Shown here piece after piece: positions 6,083 to 8,495 of a DNA stretch of 8,495 nt. Source of the DNA: Methanobacteriota archaeon (GTDB lineage Archaea; Halobacteriota; Bog-38; Methanoflorentales; Methanoflorentaceae); NCBI GenBank assembly GCA_028679495.1, contig JAJRBK010000045.1, forward strand, positions 1 through 8,495, read 5' to 3'. The notes beneath the pieces were generated by a model. The model worked only from the letters and a program-made list of their open reading frames with translations, had not been told where the DNA came from and did not search any database. A program made the position numbers and the translations under genes. The first letter of the stretch is position 1. Each line of letters starts with the position of its first letter.

Positions 6083-7306
6083 GTGGGAGACTCGTTTGAC
6101 GAAGGCGCCAAGAAAGGCAACGACTTTTCTGAATATCTTCTTGACCGCGTTCGTCAACTAGAAGAACGTAATCTCAAACTTCGTGACGCCAACCGCAAGG
6201 CTGAGAACGAGAAGAGATCGGCCGAGAATCAAAAGGTCCGTTATGAACGAGAGGTTCGGAAGCTCAGAAGTGAACTTGAACGACTAAAAAGCCCCCCGTT
6301 ACTTGTTGGGACGGTCCTCGATGTGCTTGAGGATAATCGCGTCGTAATTAAAAGCTCGACAGGTCCAAAATTCGTAGTGAATGCGTCGCAATTCATCGAG
6401 CAAGAGCTCTTAGCAGGATCGCGCGTAGCGTTAAATCAGCAATCTCTCGCCATAGTGGGCGCTTTGCCGGCCTCAAAGGATCCGATGGTCTATGGAATGG
6501 AGATCATCGAGACGCCGATAGTGGGTTACGACGACATCGGAGGCTTAGACGCTCAGATACAAGAGCTGCGAGAGACTGTAGAGCTTCCTCTGTTGAAGCC
6601 TGAACTGTTTGAAAGAGTGGGGATCGAACCACCGAAAGGCGTGCTTCTCTACGGGGCCCCGGGAACAGGCAAGACGATGCTTGCTAAGGCGGTCGCAAAA
6701 CATACTGAATCGGTATTCATTCGCATAGTCGGTAGTGAACTCGTGCAGAAGTACATAGGAGAGGGCGCAAGACTCGTTCGAGAGCTCTTTGAAATGGCGC
6801 GAGAGAAAGCGCCAAGCATTATCTTTATCGACGAACTCGACGCTATAGGGGCGAAACGCCTTGACAGTGCAACCTCTGGCGACCGCGAGGTACAGCGGAC
6901 CCTAATGCAGCTTCTCGCCGAAATGGATGGCTTTGAGACCCGCGGGGATGTAAAGATTATCGGAGCGACAAACCGAAGCGATATACTCGACCCCGCCCTG
7001 CTCAGACCAGGCCGGTTTGATCGGCTCATCGAAATACCTCTTCCAACGCACGAAGCGCGTGTTGAAATCGTCAAGATCCACACCAGTGGGATGAACTTGG
7101 CTCACGAGATCGACGCTGAGAAAATAGCTAAGCTTACCGAAGGCGCGAGCGGTGCTGATTTAAAGGCGATTGCAATGGAAGCCGGAATGTTTGCGATACG
7201 TGCCGAGCGCGAATCGGTAAACGCCGGTGACTTTGATGAGGCCGTGCGCAAAGTCATGGGCATGCCAAAAGTCGAGTCGCATCAGATAGGAGCGATGTTC
7301 GCTTAG
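6083..7306 (+). CDS. pan: proteasome-activating nucleotidase (PAN), AAA+ ATPase
   Basis: The archaeal homologue of the 26S proteasome Rpt ATPases: a cytosolic hexamer that unfolds substrates and threads them into the 20S core. The 407 residues show an N-terminal coiled coil (about 18-68, rich in Glu/Arg/Lys heptads), KSPP (69-72) with the proline used for cis-trans pairing in the family, and an OB domain (about 73-130). The AAA+ module has Walker A GAPGTGKT (191-198), pore loop YIG (224-226), Walker B FIDELDA (248-254) and second region of homology GATNRSDILDPALLRPGRFD (294-313) with arginine fingers R308 and R311. The C-terminus is MFA, an HbYX-like tail with Phe in place of Tyr. The start is GTG, with a strong ribosome-binding site. 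20S proteasome subunits are not in this window. Divergent from mbf1. Confidence 0.97.
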   Translation: MGDSFDEGAKKGNDFSEYLLDRVRQLEERNLKLRDANRKAENEKRSAENQKVRYEREVRKLRSELERLKSPPLLVGTVLDVLEDNRVVIKSSTGPKFVVNASQFIEQELLAGSRVALNQQSLAIVGALPASKDPMVYGMEIIETPIVGYDDIGGLDAQIQELRETVELPLLKPELFERVGIEPPKGVLLYGAPGTGKTMLAKAVAKHTESVFIRIVGSELVQKYIGEGARLVRELFEMAREKAPSIIFIDELDAIGAKRLDSATSGDREVQRTLMQLLAEMDGFETRGDVKIIGATNRSDILDPALLRPGRFDRLIEIPLPTHEARVEIVKIHTSGMNLAHEIDAEKIAKLTEGASGADLKAIAMEAGMFAIRAERESVNAGDFDEAVRKVMGMPKVESHQIGAMFA

Positions 7307-7355
7307 ATTAAACCTCGTCGTTCATGCATTCGCAACCATTAGCGGACGCGACAGC

Positions 7356-7361
7356 AAAAAA
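7356..7361 (-). terminator. possible T-tract terminator of the kinase-phosphatidyltransferase pair
   Basis: Minus strand T6, 81 nt past the stop at 7442, in the 135-bp convergent gap (7307-7441). Archaeal intrinsic termination often needs only a T-run. Weak evidence from a single tract. Confidence 0.3.
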
Positions 7362-7438
7362 CACTACTGTCGAGGGCAAGGATCTCGTGGCTGAGCTGCA
7401 TGTACAACACGCTACAATACGCGCGAGAGAACAGAACC

Positions 7439-7443
7439 TTTTT
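7439..7443 (+). terminator. possible T-tract terminator of pan
   Basis: Plus strand T5 about 133 nt after the pan stop, at the end of the convergent gap and touching the stop of the opposite gene. Weak evidence; the rest of the gap shows nothing recognisable. Confidence 0.25.
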
Positions 7444-8035
7444 ACAACTCTTTGTAAGCGAGATAAAATCGCTGCAGAGCTGTGAAATTGCTTGCTACTG
7501 CTAACACAAGCATCATCCATCCGAGCAAAGGGAACCATATGATCGGCGCGGGGTAAATCGCATTTAATATAGCTACGATAAACACGAGAAGGAGCCTATC
7601 AGCTCGACCGATAAGGCCCCGATAATCCCTCCCTGCGCCGATTGCTTGTGCTTGCGTTCCCAGGTAGCTCGTCATGAGGATTCCTAGCAATGCGATAAGG
7701 CCAATCTGCCAAGGCACATAGCCTCCAAAAATGATGCCCCCGAAAATGAAGATGTCCGCGTAGCGATCAATCACATGGTCGACTAAATCCCCTTTGCTCG
7801 ATTCGCAGTTCGAACTGCGGGCAACGCACCCATCAAGTGCGTCAAAGAACGCGTTGAGTCCAACTGCGACGACCGCGAGAGGGAGCAATTGCACATAAAA
7901 TGCTAGGCCCGCAATCACCGCACAGAGAAGCGAGAGCGCACTGAGCTGATTTGCACTGATGCCGCGTTTGTTAAGCGTCAAGGCTAGCGGGTAAAGTATG
8001 CGCCCCGTGCTCGCGCGATAGGTATCAAGCGTCAT
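7442..8035 (-). CDS. CDP-alcohol phosphatidyltransferase, probably archaetidylinositol phosphate synthase
   Basis: A 197-residue integral membrane enzyme that joins CDP-archaeol to an alcohol phosphate. The family signature is perfect: D65-x2-D68-G69-x2-A72-R73, eight residues, G82-x3-D86-x3-D90; the aspartates hold the metal ions and D90 is the likely catalytic base. Hydrophobic segments at about 31-49, 50-64, 94-106, 108-124, 147-161 and 164-186 give about six membrane helices, as usual for the family. I favour the archaetidylinositol phosphate synthase branch because of overall length and the GRADRLLL block after the DYRG stretch, but archaetidylglycerol or archaetidylserine synthesis cannot be excluded. 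Its ATG overlaps the upstream kinase stop as ATGA, so translation is probably coupled. It converges on pan. Confidence 0.9.
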   Translation of the reverse strand: MTLDTYRASTGRILYPLALTLNKRGISANQLSALSLLCAVIAGLAFYVQLLPLAVVAVGLNAFFDALDGCVARSSNCESSKGDLVDHVIDRYADIFIFGGIIFGGYVPWQIGLIALLGILMTSYLGTQAQAIGAGRDYRGLIGRADRLLLVFIVAILNAIYPAPIIWFPLLGWMMLVLAVASNFTALQRFYLAYKEL

Positions 8036-8495
8036 AGTAGCTGTTCCGTCCAGTCAATATGTCCCGGGACAAACCGCTCAAGGTCATGCCCTTGGATAAT
8101 CTCCCAGGCGCGTTGCGCTGTTTCATCGGGTGCACCTGTTGAATCAAGCTCGTAGACCCGATCGTCGTGCAAGGCGACGGCTTCGATTAGAACAACATCG
8201 AGGATCTCCGCTTCCACGTTTTCTTTTACCTTCTCACTTGAAAATCCCCTGCGTAGCAAGCGCTCTTCCAATGCCTTAGGATCCGTTCTTAAGACGATAA
8301 CACGGTCCACTTCGAGATGATGAGCGAGGTGCCCCTCAAGTATGCAGTTTTGCCGAAATCGATGAGCTCGCAGAGCAATTAGATTAACAACAACACAATC
8401 GCGACGGCTATCATACTTATCGACGTACTGATGAGCGCGAACTATTTCGTTTATATCAATCGTCTTGACGCCATAACACTCACGAAGTGCTGTGC
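8032..8495 (-). CDS. AK6/Fap7-type adenylate kinase-like NTPase, 5' end outside window
   Basis: The frame is open from the window edge to a TGA at 8032, giving 153 visible residues; the N-terminus with its P-loop lies beyond 8495. It is not a short protein starting at the GTG near 8310, because conserved sequence continues upstream of that codon. Matching AK6/Fap7 features are IDINEIV, ILEGHLAHHL (its E-x-H at 8329-8337 corresponds to the acidic-x-His Walker B-like motif), VIVLRTDP, the lid-type LLRRGFSSEKVKENVEAE, RVYELDSTG and the C-terminal PGHIDW. Fap7 proteins act as adenylate kinase/ATPase and, in yeast and archaea, bind uS11 (Rps14) in small-subunit maturation. The stop overlaps the next gene's start by 4 nt. 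Family is firm; whether the main role here is ribosome maturation or nucleotide metabolism is open. Confidence 0.9.
   Translation of the reverse strand, partial: TALRECYGVKTIDINEIVRAHQYVDKYDSRRDCVVVNLIALRAHRFRQNCILEGHLAHHLEVDRVIVLRTDPKALEERLLRRGFSSEKVKENVEAEILDVVLIEAVALHDDRVYELDSTGAPDETAQRAWEIIQGHDLERFVPGHIDWTEQLL

Noticed and set aside
6022..6120. N-terminal 33-residue extension of MBF1 up to 6120
   Set aside because: The zinc ribbon begins at ATG 6021 with GAGG just upstream, and the extension would cover the divergent promoter and the start of pan.
6649..7083. Minus-strand 144-codon open frame opposite pan
   Set aside because: It is the antisense shadow of the conserved AAA+ domain, Ser/Arg-rich and without a family pattern.
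7308..7538. Minus-strand 76-codon frame across the pan/phosphatidyltransferase gap
   Set aside because: It overlaps the end of the clear phosphatidyltransferase gene in another frame, is Cys/Ser-rich without domain pattern, and has no ribosome-binding support.
8032..8310. Reading the kinase as a complete 92-residue protein starting at GTG 8310
   Set aside because: Conserved AK6/Fap7 sequence continues in frame upstream to the window edge, so the gene is partial rather than short.
1..8495. CRISPR array, insertion sequence, tRNA or rRNA gene
   Set aside because: Gaps between genes are at most about 250 bp; I saw no spaced repeats, terminal inverted repeats with transposase, or cloverleaf with a GTTCGA-type T arm. 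A tRNA scan would confirm.

Overview
The window looks like chromosomal, housekeeping-type archaeal DNA, most likely from a euryarchaeon related to methanogens or ANME-type lineages. The evidence is gene content: the proteasome-activating nucleotidase PAN, the archaeal/eukaryotic factor MBF1, an XPB helicase paired with a Bax1 (DUF790) nuclease, a type II methionine aminopeptidase, a Fap7/AK6-type kinase and an archaeal CDP-alcohol phosphatidyltransferase. Strong Shine-Dalgarno sites and archaeal TATA-like boxes agree. I cannot place the genus from sequence alone. No tRNA, rRNA, CRISPR array, transposase or phage gene is visible, and coding density is high.

Layout. From 1 to 6021 every gene is on the minus strand, so read it right to left: MBF1 (6021-5545), Sua5/TsaC (5492-4899), methionine aminopeptidase (4951-4070, overlapping Sua5 by 53 nt), a COG1665-type predicted nucleotidyltransferase (3944-2994), XPB (2747-1377) and Bax1 (1387 to beyond base 1, overlapping XPB by 11 nt). 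PAN (6083-7306) is on the plus strand, divergent from MBF1 across 61 bp. PAN converges on a minus-strand pair, an AK6/Fap7-like kinase (running in from beyond 8495, stop at 8032) and an archaetidylinositol-phosphate-synthase-like membrane enzyme (8035-7442), joined by a 4-nt ATGA overlap.

How the genes may work together. XPB and Bax1 form the archaeal helicase-nuclease pair linked to excision repair. Sua5 makes the threonylcarbamoyl-AMP used for t6A in tRNA, and the overlapping aminopeptidase trims nascent proteins, so this pair serves translation and protein maturation. PAN unfolds substrates for the 20S proteasome. MBF1 is a helix-turn-helix coactivator or ribosome-associated factor. The kinase-phosphatidyltransferase pair couples a predicted nucleotide or ribosome-maturation kinase to polar-lipid synthesis, a pairing whose logic is unclear.

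Points most worth a second look are the compact PAN/MBF1 divergent promoter with a 9-bp direct repeat, the divergent active-site surroundings of the aminopeptidase, the uncharacterised nucleotidyltransferase next to the repair pair, and the PAN C-terminus, which has Phe instead of Tyr in its HbYX-type tail. I did not find a clearly new multi-gene system.
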